In this document: positions 41,258-50,653 of the stretch, in pieces
Position numbering within the stretch: the stretch's first letter is position 1
Layout: every line of letters begins with the position of its first letter
DNA from: an uncultured Oscillospiraceae bacterium
GTDB taxonomy: Bacteria > Bacillota > Clostridia > Oscillospirales > Oscillospiraceae
Assembly: GCA_934631005.1 (NCBI GenBank)
Contig: CAKTXA010000007.1
Span: 11,390 to 75,389, forward strand
Reading direction: 5' to 3'
DNA: 64,000 nucleotides
Translations under genes and position numbers: made by a program
The notes under the pieces: generated by a model
What the model saw: the letters and a program-made list of their open reading frames with translations, nothing else
What the model was told of the DNA's origin: nothing
Databases searched by the model: none

Positions 41258-43672
41258 ATGGCAAAAGAATTACTGCAAACAAGACTTCACGAGACCTGCC
41301 GCCGCCTGTTCGGCTGCGCGCTGACGGAGGCGACGGAAAAGCAGGCCTACCGCGTGGTGTGCACGTTTGTGCGCGAAGCGCTGGAGGAGAAAAACCGCGC
41401 CTTCCAGAAGCGCCTGAGCCAGAACGGCGAAAAAAAGGTGTATTACATGTCGATGGAATTTCTCGTCGGCACGAGCCTGCGCAACAATCTCTACAACCTC
41501 GGCATTCTGGACGAGGTGAAGGCGCTGCTGGAAAAGCAGGGCTTCAGCCTCGACAGGCTCTGCGGCATGGAGCCGGACGCGGGGCTCGGCAACGGCGGCC
41601 TCGGACGGCTGGCGTCGTGCTATATGGATGCCGCCACGGGCCTCGGCTACGGCGTGACGGGCTACTCCATCCGCTATGAGTTCGGCATCTTCCGGCAGAA
41701 GATCGTAGACGGCTGGCAGATGGAATTCCCCGACGACTGGCTCGACCTCGGCGGCGTGTGGCTGCACCCGCGCAAGGATGACGCCGTGGAGGTCCGCTTC
41801 GGCGGCGAGGTGCACGAATGGACGGACGAGACCGGCAAATTCCGCGCTGCGCAGGTGGGCTATCAGTCCGTCACCGCCGTGCCGCACGATATGTATATCT
41901 CCGGCTATGAGAGTGACGCCGTGAACCGGCTCATCCTCTGGAGCGCCAGTCAGCCGCACGGGTTTGACATGGCGGCGTTCTCGCGCGGTGACTATGTCCG
42001 CGCGCTGGAGCAGAACACCATGGCCGAGACGATCTCCAAGGTGCTCTATCCCGCCGACGACCATATCAGCGGCAAGCGCCTGCGCCTGCGGCAGCAGTAT
42101 CTGCTGGTGTCGGCGTCGCTGCAGAGCATCGTAAAGGCGCATCTTGACCGCTACCGCACGCTCAAAAGCCTGCCGGAAAAGGTCGCTATTCACATCAACG
42201 ACACCCATCCGGCGCTGTGTGTGCCGGAGCTGATGCGCCTGCTCATCGACGAGTATGACATGGGCTGGGACAAGGCGTGGGACATCTGCTGCCGCACGCT
42301 GTCGTATACGAACCACACCGTGATGTCCGAGGCGCTCGAGCGCTGGAGCGTGGACCTGTTCCGCGAGCAGCTGCCGCGCATCTACTCCATCACGCAGGAA
42401 GTTAACCGCCGCCTGCTTTCCCATCTGGCCGTCGTGTACCCGAACGACCCCGGCAAGTGGGACTATATGGCCGTGATCGCAAACGGCGAGGTGCGCATGG
42501 CGAACCTCTGCCTGGCCTGCTGCCATATGGTAAACGGCGTCTCGCGCCTGCATACGCAGATTTTGGAGACGGGCATTTTCCGCGATTACTACAACCTCGA
42601 CCATGACCGCTTCACGAACGTGACGAACGGCATTGCCTACCGCCGCTGGCTGTGTCAGGCGAACCCGGCGCTCACGGGCTATCTGCGCGAGCTGATCGGG
42701 GACGGGTTTATGAAGGACGCGCGCGAGCTGGAGGGACTTCTGAGGTTCCAGAACGACCGCGCGGTGCTGGAAAAGCTGCACGCCATCAAGCGCACGAACA
42801 AGCAGCGGCTGGCGGATTATATCGCGCACGCCAACGGCGTGGTCGTCGACCCCGACAGCCTGTTTGACGTGCAGGTCAAGCGCCTGCATGAGTATAAGCG
42901 GCAGCTGCTGAACGTGCTGCACATCCTGCGGCTGTATCTGCAGATCAAGGATCACCCGAACGAGGACATTACGCCGCGCACGTTCGTGTTTGCCGCGAAG
43001 GCGTCGGCGGGCTATGTGCTGGCTAAGCAGATCATCAGCCTGATCGTGGCGGTGTCGAACCTTGTCAACTCCGATCCACAGACGAACAGCAAGCTCAAGG
43101 TCGTGTTCGTGGAGGACTACAAGGTCTCGCTGGCGGAGATCATCATTCCGGCGGCAGACCTGTCCGAGCAAATTTCTGTTGCGGGCAAGGAGGCCTCCGG
43201 CACGGGCAATATGAAGCTGATGATCAACGGCGCCGTCACCATCGGCACGCTCGACGGCGCGAACGTGGAAATTCACGAGCAGGTCGGAGACGACAATATC
43301 TTCCTCTTCGGCATGACGGCTGATGAGGTCAGCGCCCTCTGGCAGCGCGGCTATAACCCGCGCGAATTCCTCACGCCCGAGCTGGAGCGCGTGCTGCAGA
43401 TGCTCACCTCCGGCGCGCTGGGCCAGCGGTTTGACGACATCGCCGCGTCGCTGCTCACGAACCGCTTCGGCACGGCCGACGGCTATATGACCATCGCCGA
43501 TTTTGCCAGCTACTGTGACACGCAGCGCCGCGCGGCGCAGGTCTACCGTGACCGCGGCGCCTTCGGCAAAATGTCGCTGGTGAACATCGCGAAGGCCGGC
43601 ATCTTCTCGGCGGATCGCGCCGTGCGCGAATACGCCGACCGCATCTGGGGCCTTGCGGGTCTGGAGGAATAA
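41258..43672 (+). CDS. glgP: Glycogen/starch phosphorylase
   Basis: An 804-residue GT35 phosphorylase that releases glucose-1-phosphate from glycogen. It shows YYMSMEFLVGTSLRNNL near the start, GNGGLGRLASCYMDA, NDTHPALCVPELMR and the PLP-binding KEASGTGNMKLMINGA near residue 650. The start is ATG 41258 with AAGGGA, 4 bases after glgA. The last base overlaps the GH13 start (TAATG). Both synthesis and breakdown enzymes are in one operon. Confidence 0.97.
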   Translation: MAKELLQTRLHETCRRLFGCALTEATEKQAYRVVCTFVREALEEKNRAFQKRLSQNGEKKVYYMSMEFLVGTSLRNNLYNLGILDEVKALLEKQGFSLDRLCGMEPDAGLGNGGLGRLASCYMDAATGLGYGVTGYSIRYEFGIFRQKIVDGWQMEFPDDWLDLGGVWLHPRKDDAVEVRFGGEVHEWTDETGKFRAAQVGYQSVTAVPHDMYISGYESDAVNRLILWSASQPHGFDMAAFSRGDYVRALEQNTMAETISKVLYPADDHISGKRLRLRQQYLLVSASLQSIVKAHLDRYRTLKSLPEKVAIHINDTHPALCVPELMRLLIDEYDMGWDKAWDICCRTLSYTNHTVMSEALERWSVDLFREQLPRIYSITQEVNRRLLSHLAVVYPNDPGKWDYMAVIANGEVRMANLCLACCHMVNGVSRLHTQILETGIFRDYYNLDHDRFTNVTNGIAYRRWLCQANPALTGYLRELIGDGFMKDARELEGLLRFQNDRAVLEKLHAIKRTNKQRLADYIAHANGVVVDPDSLFDVQVKRLHEYKRQLLNVLHILRLYLQIKDHPNEDITPRTFVFAAKASAGYVLAKQIISLIVAVSNLVNSDPQTNSKLKVVFVEDYKVSLAEIIIPAADLSEQISVAGKEASGTGNMKLMINGAVTIGTLDGANVEIHEQVGDDNIFLFGMTADEVSALWQRGYNPREFLTPELERVLQMLTSGALGQRFDDIAASLLTNRFGTADGYMTIADFASYCDTQRRAAQVYRDRGAFGKMSLVNIAKAGIFSADRAVREYADRIWGLAGLEE

Positions 43673-45540
43673 TGCGCATTTTATATGACAGCAAGCTCAC
43701 GCAGTTCAAAAGCCCCTTCGGCGTGCTCACGCCGGGGCAGGACTGCACGCTCCATATGATGCTTCCCGTCAGCATCTGCACCGTTTCGGTGCAGATGCTG
43801 CTGCTTGATGAACAGCAGCGCGAGCTGCAAAGCCTGCCGCTTACAAAACAGCAGGCGGACGCGCTGTATGAGACCTGGGGCGGGGCGTTTTCCATCGCGG
43901 CGCCGGGGCTGTATTTTTACTACTTCCGCGTGACCACGAAAAACGAGTCCTTCCGCCTGTATAAGCAGGGGAACGACACAAATATGGAGGCGGGAGACCT
44001 CTGGCAGGTCAGCTGCGTGGACACCGCCTTTCCCGTGCCCGAGGCGCTGCGCGGCGCGGTGATGTATCAGATCTTCCCCGACCGCTTCGCCGCCGCCGGG
44101 CAGTGCGACTGTAAGGATAAATTGCAGCCCTACTGGGTGCATGAAAACCGCGAGGATGTGCCCGTCTGGCAGCCGGACGCGCACGGCGAGGTGCTGAACA
44201 ACGATTTTTACGGCGGCAATCTGAACGGCATCCGCGAGAAGCTGCCGTATCTGCGGGAGCTGGGCGTGGAGATTTTATATCTCAACCCCATCTTCATGGC
44301 GTGGTCGAATCACCGCTACGACACGTATGATTATAAGCGCGTCGACCCGATGCTCGGCACGGAGGATGATTTCACCGCTCTGTGCGCCGCGGCGCATAAG
44401 CTTGGCATGAGGATCGTGCTGGACGGCGTATTCTCCCACGTCGGCAGCCGCAGCCCGTATTTTCAGAGTGCCATCCACGACGCAAATTCCCCCTACCGCA
44501 GCTGGTTCTCGTTCCAGCACTATCCCGATGTTTACACGAGCTGGTGGGGCATCACGACGCTTCCGTGCGTCAATAAGCTCGAGCCGTCGTATATGGACTA
44601 CATCATCCGGGATGCGGACAGCGTGGCCGCGTATTGGCTGGCGCTGGGCGCGGATGGCTTCCGGCTGGACGTGGTCGACGAGCTGCCGGACGCGTTCGTC
44701 CTCTGCCTGCGCAGGCGCATCCGGGAGCTGAACCCCGAGGCGATCCTGCTCGGCGAGGTGTGGGAGGACGCGTCCAATAAGGAAGCCTACGGCGTGCGGC
44801 GGCGGTATTTTGCAGACCGCGAGCTGGACGGCGTGATGAACTACCCGTGGCGCAAGGCGATCTTGCGCTATGTCCGCGGGGAGGACGACGGCGCAGAGCT
44901 CGGCGAGCGCGTGATGACGCTGGCGGAAAATTACCCCGCCGACGTGCTGAGCGGGTGCATGACGCTCCTGTCCACGCACGACACGCCGCGTGCCATCACG
45001 GAGCTCGTCGACCCGGCGGACGGTGACCGCGCCGAGCTTGCAAAGCGGCACATGGACGCGGAGACGTATCACCGCGCGAGCGGGCTTTTGCGCATGGCGG
45101 CCTTTTTGCAGTTCACGCTCCCCGGCGCGCCGTGCATCTACTACGGCGACGAGGCGGGCATGACCGGCTACCGCGACCCCTTTAACCGGATGTTCTACCC
45201 CTGGGGCCGCGAGGACACGGCGCTGCGGGACTTTTACCGTGCGCTCGCCGCGCTGCGGCAAAAGCCTGCGCTGCGCACCGGCAGCGTGACGGTGCTGGAC
45301 AGCGGCGGCGGGCGGTTCTCGTTCCGCAGGGCGCTGGACGGAGAGCGGACGCTGTTCGTCTGCTGCAATCGTGCACACGACTGGACGCTCACGAGCGCGC
45401 GCGGACGGCTGCTGCTCGGCGGCGGCATCGCGGACTATGCCCCCGGCCGCCTGACCCTCGCCCCCGGCGGCTTCGCCATCCTCGAGGAGGCATACTCCCC
45501 GGCAGCAATGGCGAACACGCATATGGACAACAATCAATAA
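43672..45540 (+). CDS. GH13 alpha-glucan hydrolase, neopullulanase/cyclomaltodextrinase-like
   Basis: A 622-residue intracellular GH13 enzyme. Residues 1-115 form a CBM34-type beta domain. The barrel starts at VMYQIFPDRFA and runs through ILYLNPIFMAWSNHRYDTYDY and IVLDGVFSHVG, with catalytic Asp in DGFRLDVVDEL, catalytic Glu in ILLGEVWEDA, and LLSTHDTPR. There is no signal peptide. It shares a base with glgP (TAATG), so it is coupled and likely trims or debranches maltodextrins left by the phosphorylase. Final gene of the operon. Confidence 0.93.
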   Translation: MRILYDSKLTQFKSPFGVLTPGQDCTLHMMLPVSICTVSVQMLLLDEQQRELQSLPLTKQQADALYETWGGAFSIAAPGLYFYYFRVTTKNESFRLYKQGNDTNMEAGDLWQVSCVDTAFPVPEALRGAVMYQIFPDRFAAAGQCDCKDKLQPYWVHENREDVPVWQPDAHGEVLNNDFYGGNLNGIREKLPYLRELGVEILYLNPIFMAWSNHRYDTYDYKRVDPMLGTEDDFTALCAAAHKLGMRIVLDGVFSHVGSRSPYFQSAIHDANSPYRSWFSFQHYPDVYTSWWGITTLPCVNKLEPSYMDYIIRDADSVAAYWLALGADGFRLDVVDELPDAFVLCLRRRIRELNPEAILLGEVWEDASNKEAYGVRRRYFADRELDGVMNYPWRKAILRYVRGEDDGAELGERVMTLAENYPADVLSGCMTLLSTHDTPRAITELVDPADGDRAELAKRHMDAETYHRASGLLRMAAFLQFTLPGAPCIYYGDEAGMTGYRDPFNRMFYPWGREDTALRDFYRALAALRQKPALRTGSVTVLDSGGGRFSFRRALDGERTLFVCCNRAHDWTLTSARGRLLLGGGIADYAPGRLTLAPGGFAILEEAYSPAAMANTHMDNNQ

Positions 45541-45551
45541 CCGCTTAGAGC

Positions 45552-45592
45552 AACAACCGGCAACAGCCATTTGACTGTTGCCGGTTGTTTTT
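45552..45592 (+). terminator. Rho-independent terminator of the glycogen operon
   Basis: A perfect 15-bp stem (45552-45566 with 45575-45589) followed by TTTT. It also marks the start of the less GC-rich island. Confidence 0.92.
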
Positions 45593-45638
45593 CATGGGCC
45601 GGGAGCGCTCCAAAAGGATATAATGATCGTTCGCTTCT

Positions 45639-46082
45639 TCAGACCGGTGCGCCGATCCTTTCCAGCTTGGCTACCCGCCGGCGGAATTCTTCACTGGATG
45701 AGAATTCTGCATGAAGAAAAGCATCGATCAGCTCGGATGCGACAAGGTCACCGATGATCTGCCCACCCATGGTAATGATCTGCACGTTATCGTGCTCAAC
45801 GCACTGGTGTGCAGTATAAATATCGTGGCAGACAGTTGCACGGATACCCTGTACACGGTTGCACGCAATGGCAGCGCCTACGCCGGTGCCACAGAACATG
45901 ATGCCGCGCATCCCTTCGTTTTCGAGAATGATCTTGCATATTTGCTGAGCAATATCCGGAAAATCTACCGGTTCAGTAGAATGGCAGCCAAGGTCTACGA
46001 CCTCATATTTTTTTTGCAGCTCTGGCATAAGCTTTGCCTTCAATTCAAAGCCGCAGTGATCTGATGCAACAACTATTTTCAT
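45639..46082 (-). CDS. RpiB/LacA/LacB-family sugar-phosphate isomerase
   Basis: A 147-residue isomerase. It has the ASDHCGFELK start, the active-site Cys in FCGTGVGAAIACNRVQGIRATVCHD and the THGAE-region HDNVQIITMGGQIIG, as in ribose-5-phosphate isomerase B. Whether it acts on ribose-5-phosphate, allose or galactose-6-phosphate cannot be read from this. It is the last gene of an eight-gene minus-strand ABC operon, 39 bases after the RhaM-like gene, so a role in sugar catabolism linked to that uptake system is likely. Confidence 0.88.
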   Translation of the reverse strand: MKIVVASDHCGFELKAKLMPELQKKYEVVDLGCHSTEPVDFPDIAQQICKIILENEGMRGIMFCGTGVGAAIACNRVQGIRATVCHDIYTAHQCVEHDNVQIITMGGQIIGDLVASELIDAFLHAEFSSSEEFRRRVAKLERIGAPV

Positions 46083-46121
46083 ATTCTTCCTCCGTTTGTG
46101 GATGATATTGGGGCCGCGCCT

Positions 46122-46439
46122 TCAGGCATTATAAAAGATCTCCTCCGGTGAGACCCATGTTTCGGATGCAGTCTCATCAAATGGGAGAACGCATTCCCTG
46201 CATTTTGCCCACCATGCCTGCATGACAGGCATTTGACGCATCTGTTTCATATCTGCCTCAAAATCTGTGCCAGTGTAGTCGAAATATTGGAAAAGCTTGT
46301 CGCCGTAAAGATAGACACTGTGGTTCCGATGGTGGTGTGCGGCCATGATCTCGCAAACCTCTGTGGGCACATTTCTGTGCATTTCGACGTATTGATCGAT
46401 TTTTTCTGGCTTCAGCCGGGAAATCGTAACCTTACGCAT
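46122..46439 (-). CDS. L-rhamnose mutarotase-like protein (RhaM family)
   Basis: A 105-residue ferredoxin-like-fold protein. Family residues are His in EMHRNVPTEV, HHHRNHSVYLYGDKLFQYFDY and WWAKCRECVLP. RhaM interconverts anomers of L-rhamnose; here it may act on another sugar because no rhamnose genes are present. ATG 46439 with GGGAGGGG is chosen; longer in-frame openings run into the M20 gene. The start overlaps the M20 stop by 8 bases. Confidence 0.85.
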   Translation of the reverse strand: MRKVTISRLKPEKIDQYVEMHRNVPTEVCEIMAAHHHRNHSVYLYGDKLFQYFDYTGTDFEADMKQMRQMPVMQAWWAKCRECVLPFDETASETWVSPEEIFYNA

Positions 46440-47853
46440 GGTTGTCCCCTCCCAGGTGCTCGGATGCTGCGAGCAGCGCATAAAAGTATATTCGAATGGA
46501 TAAAAGAAGATCCTCGATGGAAGTAAGCTCGTCACACTGGTGGGCGCGCCCCCTCCCTTCTCCAAAAGGCGACGGCTTTCGAAACTCATTTCCAAAAATA
46601 ACGCTGCTCCCCAACATGGCCGCGTAGGTCCCGCCGGGATGAATATAGAGATCAGCTGCTTGCTTTGTTACTTGGTGATAAGCAGAACGCAAAACAGGGA
46701 TCATCGGATCATCCGGAGAATATAGATGCGCGGGAGAAATCAGAATATCAACGAGACGGAAGCCGAGATCCTCTGCGTGAAGTCGAAGCTTTGCCTCCAA
46801 GTCATTCGGATCCATGGTCACACAAAAGCGGATATTGAAGGACAGCACCAAATGACCGTGTTCCGTACGAGCCTTGACACAGACGCAGGTCAGCGAACCG
46901 GATAGCGCATCGGAACCTGCGATGTCAAAGGCTGCTCCGGAGAAGCCGTCAGCTGCAAGTGCCGCTGCTCGCAGAATGGCTGTGTCGCCGGAAGGAAGAA
47001 TATCCGCAGCGACAAGCAGTGCAGCCAGCTTGCTGATTGCGTTGACACCCGCATCCGGCATTGCCGGATGCGCGGAAACACCCCTCGCAGTCAGACAAAT
47101 ATAAGAATCTTCGCGGCATATTGCTGTGCCGTATTCTGGGGCCAGCTTCTGAAGCGCGACCCATTTTTCCTCGCAATATGGGAGCGTACAATGTGCTTTG
47201 TCCGGTACGGAGGCGCCGCTTTCGTCCCCGCCGGAAAACTGGATAATTTCGTGAAAGGATTCATTGCACTCCAGAGTAAGGGATATACGCCCTTTGTGAC
47301 CAACGCCGATCGCCCAGAAAGCGTCTGGGACCAGAGTGAAGTCTGGCTTTTGCCCATCAGATACCAATGCAGCAACGTCATCCATCCCGGTTTCTTCGTT
47401 GCAGCCGAAAATGAGCCGAACCCGGCTATTTAGAGGAGCTCCTGATTTTTGCAGAGCAACCAACGCATACAGCGAAGCAATGCATCCGCCCTTATCGTCG
47501 CTTGAACCACGTCCGACAATGTAACCGTCTGTAATATACGGCTCAAAAGGCGCCTTGCTCCAGCTACCAAGCGCAGGAACGACATCCAGATGCGGCATGA
47601 TCCCAACGATTTTTTCACCTTGCCCAATGTCGCAATAACCATATTTTTTATGCTCCGGGATATATACGCTGAGGCCAAGGCGCCTTGCCTGTTCTGCTGC
47701 TTTATCTAATGCGCAGCGAACTTCAGCGCCGTAGGGGGCGCCATGCGCCGCTTCTCCACGGATGCTGGGGATCCGAATCAGTTCCATCAAGTCGGCGATT
47801 ATTTTTTTGCGGTTCCCGCGGAGATAGTCATTTAAAAAATCATCATAGTTCAT
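46432..47853 (-). CDS. M20-family dipeptidase, PepV-like
   Basis: A 473-residue dizinc peptidase. The active site is seen in GIMPHLDVVPALGSW (His and Asp), VGRGSSDDKGGCIASLYAL (bridging Asp), FGCNEETGMDDV (catalytic Glu pair) and PDAFWAIGVGHKG. The lid is in the middle, and the C-terminal HPGGTYAAML region holds the last zinc His. Cytoplasmic. It starts directly at the OppF-type ATPase stop (TAAATG), so it belongs to the uptake operon and probably cleaves an imported dipeptide or N-acyl amino acid. Confidence 0.9.
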   Translation of the reverse strand: MNYDDFLNDYLRGNRKKIIADLMELIRIPSIRGEAAHGAPYGAEVRCALDKAAEQARRLGLSVYIPEHKKYGYCDIGQGEKIVGIMPHLDVVPALGSWSKAPFEPYITDGYIVGRGSSDDKGGCIASLYALVALQKSGAPLNSRVRLIFGCNEETGMDDVAALVSDGQKPDFTLVPDAFWAIGVGHKGRISLTLECNESFHEIIQFSGGDESGASVPDKAHCTLPYCEEKWVALQKLAPEYGTAICREDSYICLTARGVSAHPAMPDAGVNAISKLAALLVAADILPSGDTAILRAAALAADGFSGAAFDIAGSDALSGSLTCVCVKARTEHGHLVLSFNIRFCVTMDPNDLEAKLRLHAEDLGFRLVDILISPAHLYSPDDPMIPVLRSAYHQVTKQAADLYIHPGGTYAAMLGSSVIFGNEFRKPSPFGEGRGRAHQCDELTSIEDLLLSIRIYFYALLAASEHLGGDNHA

Positions 47854-48816
47854 TTAGACAATATCACTTCCTATGCGGTGGCAGGCTACAAGATGGCCGG
47901 GCACAAACTCTTTCAGAATAGGCTGCTTATGGAAGCACTCTTCTGTTGCGAAACGACAGCGCGGGGCAAAGCGGCAACCGGGCTTTGGATTTATGGGAGA
48001 GGACAGTTCGCCTGTCAAAAAATCATCGTCATTCTTGGATTCGTGAATGACCGGCCTGGGAATGGCTGAAAGGAGCCCCTTGGTGTAAGGATGTAAGGGC
48101 TGCTGAAATAAAGCCTTTGCACTGCTCCGCTCGACGGTACAGCCAAGGTACATCACCATAATTTCGTCTGAAATGTGTTTTACGACGGAGAGATCGTGCG
48201 TAATGAAAATATAGGTCAGTCCATATTGCTCCTGCAGATCCTGCATCAGATTCAGGATCTGCGCCTGAATAGAAACATCCAATGCCGAGACCGGCTCGTC
48301 GCAGACTATGAACCGGGGATTTAATGCGAGCGCACGGGCAATGCCGATGCGCTGCCGCCGCCCACCATCTAATTCATGCGGATAGCTGTACCGAAGACGC
48401 TCTGCTAACCCAACCGTCTCCATCAACGCACTGACACGCCGGGATCGTTCATTGGCGTCGGCGCATGCTTTATAGATGATCAAAGGCTCCTCGATCAATT
48501 CGCTGACACACATTCGCGGATCAAGTGATGAAAACGGATCCTGAAAAATCATTTGCATATCTTTCCGGAGCTGAAACCTCCGCTTTTTTGATGCGCCAAC
48601 GGTTTCTTCTCCATCGAAGAGGACCGATCCGGAGGTAGCGTCTGTGAGCCCAAGGATCACGCGTCCAAGGGTGGACTTTCCGCAGCCGGATTCCCCTACG
48701 ACGCCCAACGTTTTTCCCTGTTCAATGGAAAAGGAGACATCGTCTACCGCGTGCAGGAAACCGTTTGGAGTCTTAAAATACTTTTTGAGGTGGGAGACCT
48801 CCAGCAGATTATTCAT
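47854..48816 (-). CDS. Oligopeptide-type ABC transporter ATPase (OppF/DppF)
   Basis: A 320-residue ATPase with Walker A GESGCGKST, FQDPFSSLDPRM, Walker B FIVCDEPVSALDVS and the C-terminal OppF extension with the four-Cys-like CRFAPRCRFATEECF motif. The signature reads ELDGGRRQRIGIARAL, so Asp replaces the usual Ser of LSGGQ. The start overlaps the OppD stop by 8 bases. Pairs with OppD at 48809 to drive a DppBC-type permease. Confidence 0.92.
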   Translation of the reverse strand: MNNLLEVSHLKKYFKTPNGFLHAVDDVSFSIEQGKTLGVVGESGCGKSTLGRVILGLTDATSGSVLFDGEETVGASKKRRFQLRKDMQMIFQDPFSSLDPRMCVSELIEEPLIIYKACADANERSRRVSALMETVGLAERLRYSYPHELDGGRRQRIGIARALALNPRFIVCDEPVSALDVSIQAQILNLMQDLQEQYGLTYIFITHDLSVVKHISDEIMVMYLGCTVERSSAKALFQQPLHPYTKGLLSAIPRPVIHESKNDDDFLTGELSSPINPKPGCRFAPRCRFATEECFHKQPILKEFVPGHLVACHRIGSDIV

Positions 48817-49786
48817 GTTCCGCTCCTTTCGTTACGAGCCAGCATTGAACCTGATGCCCAGGCTCCACCTCTACGGCGTCCGGCTGCGCTACAGTACACT
48901 TTTCCATGCAGAACGGACAGCGGTCATGGAATTTACATCCAGACGGAAGATTTGTGGGATCCGGCATCAAGCCATTGATCGGCCGAAGCCGCCGCACGTC
49001 CTCCTCAAGGCTGGGCAGTGAGTCGAACAGACCCTTGGTATAGGGATGCTGAGGGTTTTTGAAAATGTGCGCCAAGCTTCCGTATTCCACGATCTCGCCG
49101 GCATACATAATTGCAACACGATCGCATATTTCGGCAACAACGCCCAGGTCGTGCGTGATGAGCAGCATGGAGGTGGCAAATTGATCCCGCATCTTCTTCA
49201 TCATCCGCAGCACCTGCGCCTGGATCGTTACGTCCAATGCGGTGGTTGGCTCATCAGCGATCAGGAGGTGGGGATTACAGGCTAATGCGATCGCAATTAC
49301 GATCCGCTGTTTCATACCGCCGGAAAACTGGTGTGGATATTCCCGCCCCCGCTCTGCCGGAATGCCGACCAGCTGCATCATATCGACGGCCTGCTGAAGC
49401 GCTTGCGCTCTGGAGCATTTCTGGTGGTTTCGAATTACTTCTGCAATTTGATCAGATACCGTCAAGACAGGGTTCAGCGCTGTCATGGGATCCTGAAAGA
49501 TCATGGAGATCTTATTTCCTCTGATTTTTCTCATCTCTTTGGCAGGCTTTTTTAGCAGGTCCTCGCCCTCAAACAGAATTTCACCGCGGGTGATCTTTCC
49601 GGGAGGGGACGAAATGAGCTGCATAATTGACAGTGCGGTGGTAGTTTTTCCTGCACCGGTTTCGCCGACAAGTCCCAATGTTTCTTTTTCTCTTAATTTC
49701 AGGCGGATCCCATTTACAGCGTGAACGATATGACCATCGGAATGGAATTCAACAGACAGATCCCTGATCTCCAATATTGTACCCAT
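48809..49786 (-). CDS. Oligopeptide-type ABC transporter ATPase (OppD/DppD)
   Basis: A 325-residue ATPase with Walker A GETGAGKTTT, the EGEDLLKKPAKEMRKIRGNKISMIFQDP block, signature FSGGMKQRIVIAIAL, Walker B LLIADEPTTALDV, and a C-terminal oligopeptide-transporter extension with CKFHDRCPFCMEKC. It lies 9 bases after the OppC gene. With OppF it forms the heterodimeric motor. Its signature motif is canonical (FSGGMKQ), unlike OppF. Confidence 0.93.
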   Translation of the reverse strand: MGTILEIRDLSVEFHSDGHIVHAVNGIRLKLREKETLGLVGETGAGKTTTALSIMQLISSPPGKITRGEILFEGEDLLKKPAKEMRKIRGNKISMIFQDPMTALNPVLTVSDQIAEVIRNHQKCSRAQALQQAVDMMQLVGIPAERGREYPHQFSGGMKQRIVIAIALACNPHLLIADEPTTALDVTIQAQVLRMMKKMRDQFATSMLLITHDLGVVAEICDRVAIMYAGEIVEYGSLAHIFKNPQHPYTKGLFDSLPSLEEDVRRLRPINGLMPDPTNLPSGCKFHDRCPFCMEKCTVAQPDAVEVEPGHQVQCWLVTKGAEHE

Positions 49787-49795
49787 AATGCCTCC

Positions 49796-50653
49796 TTACT
49801 GCTTCAACCGTGGATCCAACGCATCCCGCAGTCCGTCACCCAGCAAATTAAAGGCGATCAAGGTCACCATAATGGCAAGACCCGGACAGACAACGATCGG
49901 ATAAAAATCACGAATGTACTGCCGACCGGCTGAGATCATAGATCCCCATTCCGGCGTGGGCGGCTGAACGCCCAAACCGAGAAAACTGAGACTTGAAACG
50001 ATCAGAACATTGTCCGCTAGCCGTAAGGTAAAGATGACGAGAGCGGACGCAAACGCATTTGGAATAATGTGTTTAAAAATGATGCGCATATTTCCCGCGC
50101 CGATCGCTTTGGACGATTCGATGTACTCCTGTTCCCGGACAGACAGCACGGCGGACCGTGTGACCCGGGCAAATAAGGGGACAGATCCGACACCGACTGC
50201 GATCATGGTGTTTACCACGCCGGAGCCAAGGGCTGCGCTGATCGCGATTGCAAGAAGGGTGCTGGGGATCGCCATCAAAATATCCATCAAACGCATGGCA
50301 ATGTTATCGTAAGCATTGCCAAAGTAACCTGCTGTTGCGCCAATGAGGCCGCCGATGACGACACCGATAAGCGCGCCAAACAACGCAATGAGCAGAGAGA
50401 TCCTTCCGCCGTATAGTACACGTGTTAAAATGTCACGGCCAAAGTTATCGGTTCCCATCAGATGCTTTATGCTGGGGTACTGGAACGCGATGGACAGATC
50501 CTGCTCATCAAAGGAGTAAGGAGACACCACGTTTGCGAAAATGGTCAGTAAGATGATGAGAACAATAACGCAGAGACTGATCATGGCCATTTTATTCAAT
50601 CTCAATCTACGCCATGTAATGGCGAGGCGGCTTTCTTTTTTATGCTTTCCCAT
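49796..50653 (-). CDS. Oligopeptide-type ABC transporter permease (OppC/DppC)
   Basis: A 285-residue permease with six membrane helices and the OppC signature. It has an N-terminal basic stretch and FDEQDLSIAFQYPSIKHLMGTDNFGRDILTRVLYGGRISL. EYIESSKAIGAGNMRIIFKHIIPNA is the EAA loop. ATG 50653 with GGAGGC is chosen over 50743. Its start overlaps the OppB stop by 14 bases. Confidence 0.93.
   Translation of the reverse strand: MGKHKKESRLAITWRRLRLNKMAMISLCVIVLIILLTIFANVVSPYSFDEQDLSIAFQYPSIKHLMGTDNFGRDILTRVLYGGRISLLIALFGALIGVVIGGLIGATAGYFGNAYDNIAMRLMDILMAIPSTLLAIAISAALGSGVVNTMIAVGVGSVPLFARVTRSAVLSVREQEYIESSKAIGAGNMRIIFKHIIPNAFASALVIFTLRLADNVLIVSSLSFLGLGVQPPTPEWGSMISAGRQYIRDFYPIVVCPGLAIMVTLIAFNLLGDGLRDALDPRLKQ

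Noticed and set aside
41270..43276. Long frame antisense to glgP
   Set aside because: A shadow of strongly biased codons; the product is basic and without motifs.
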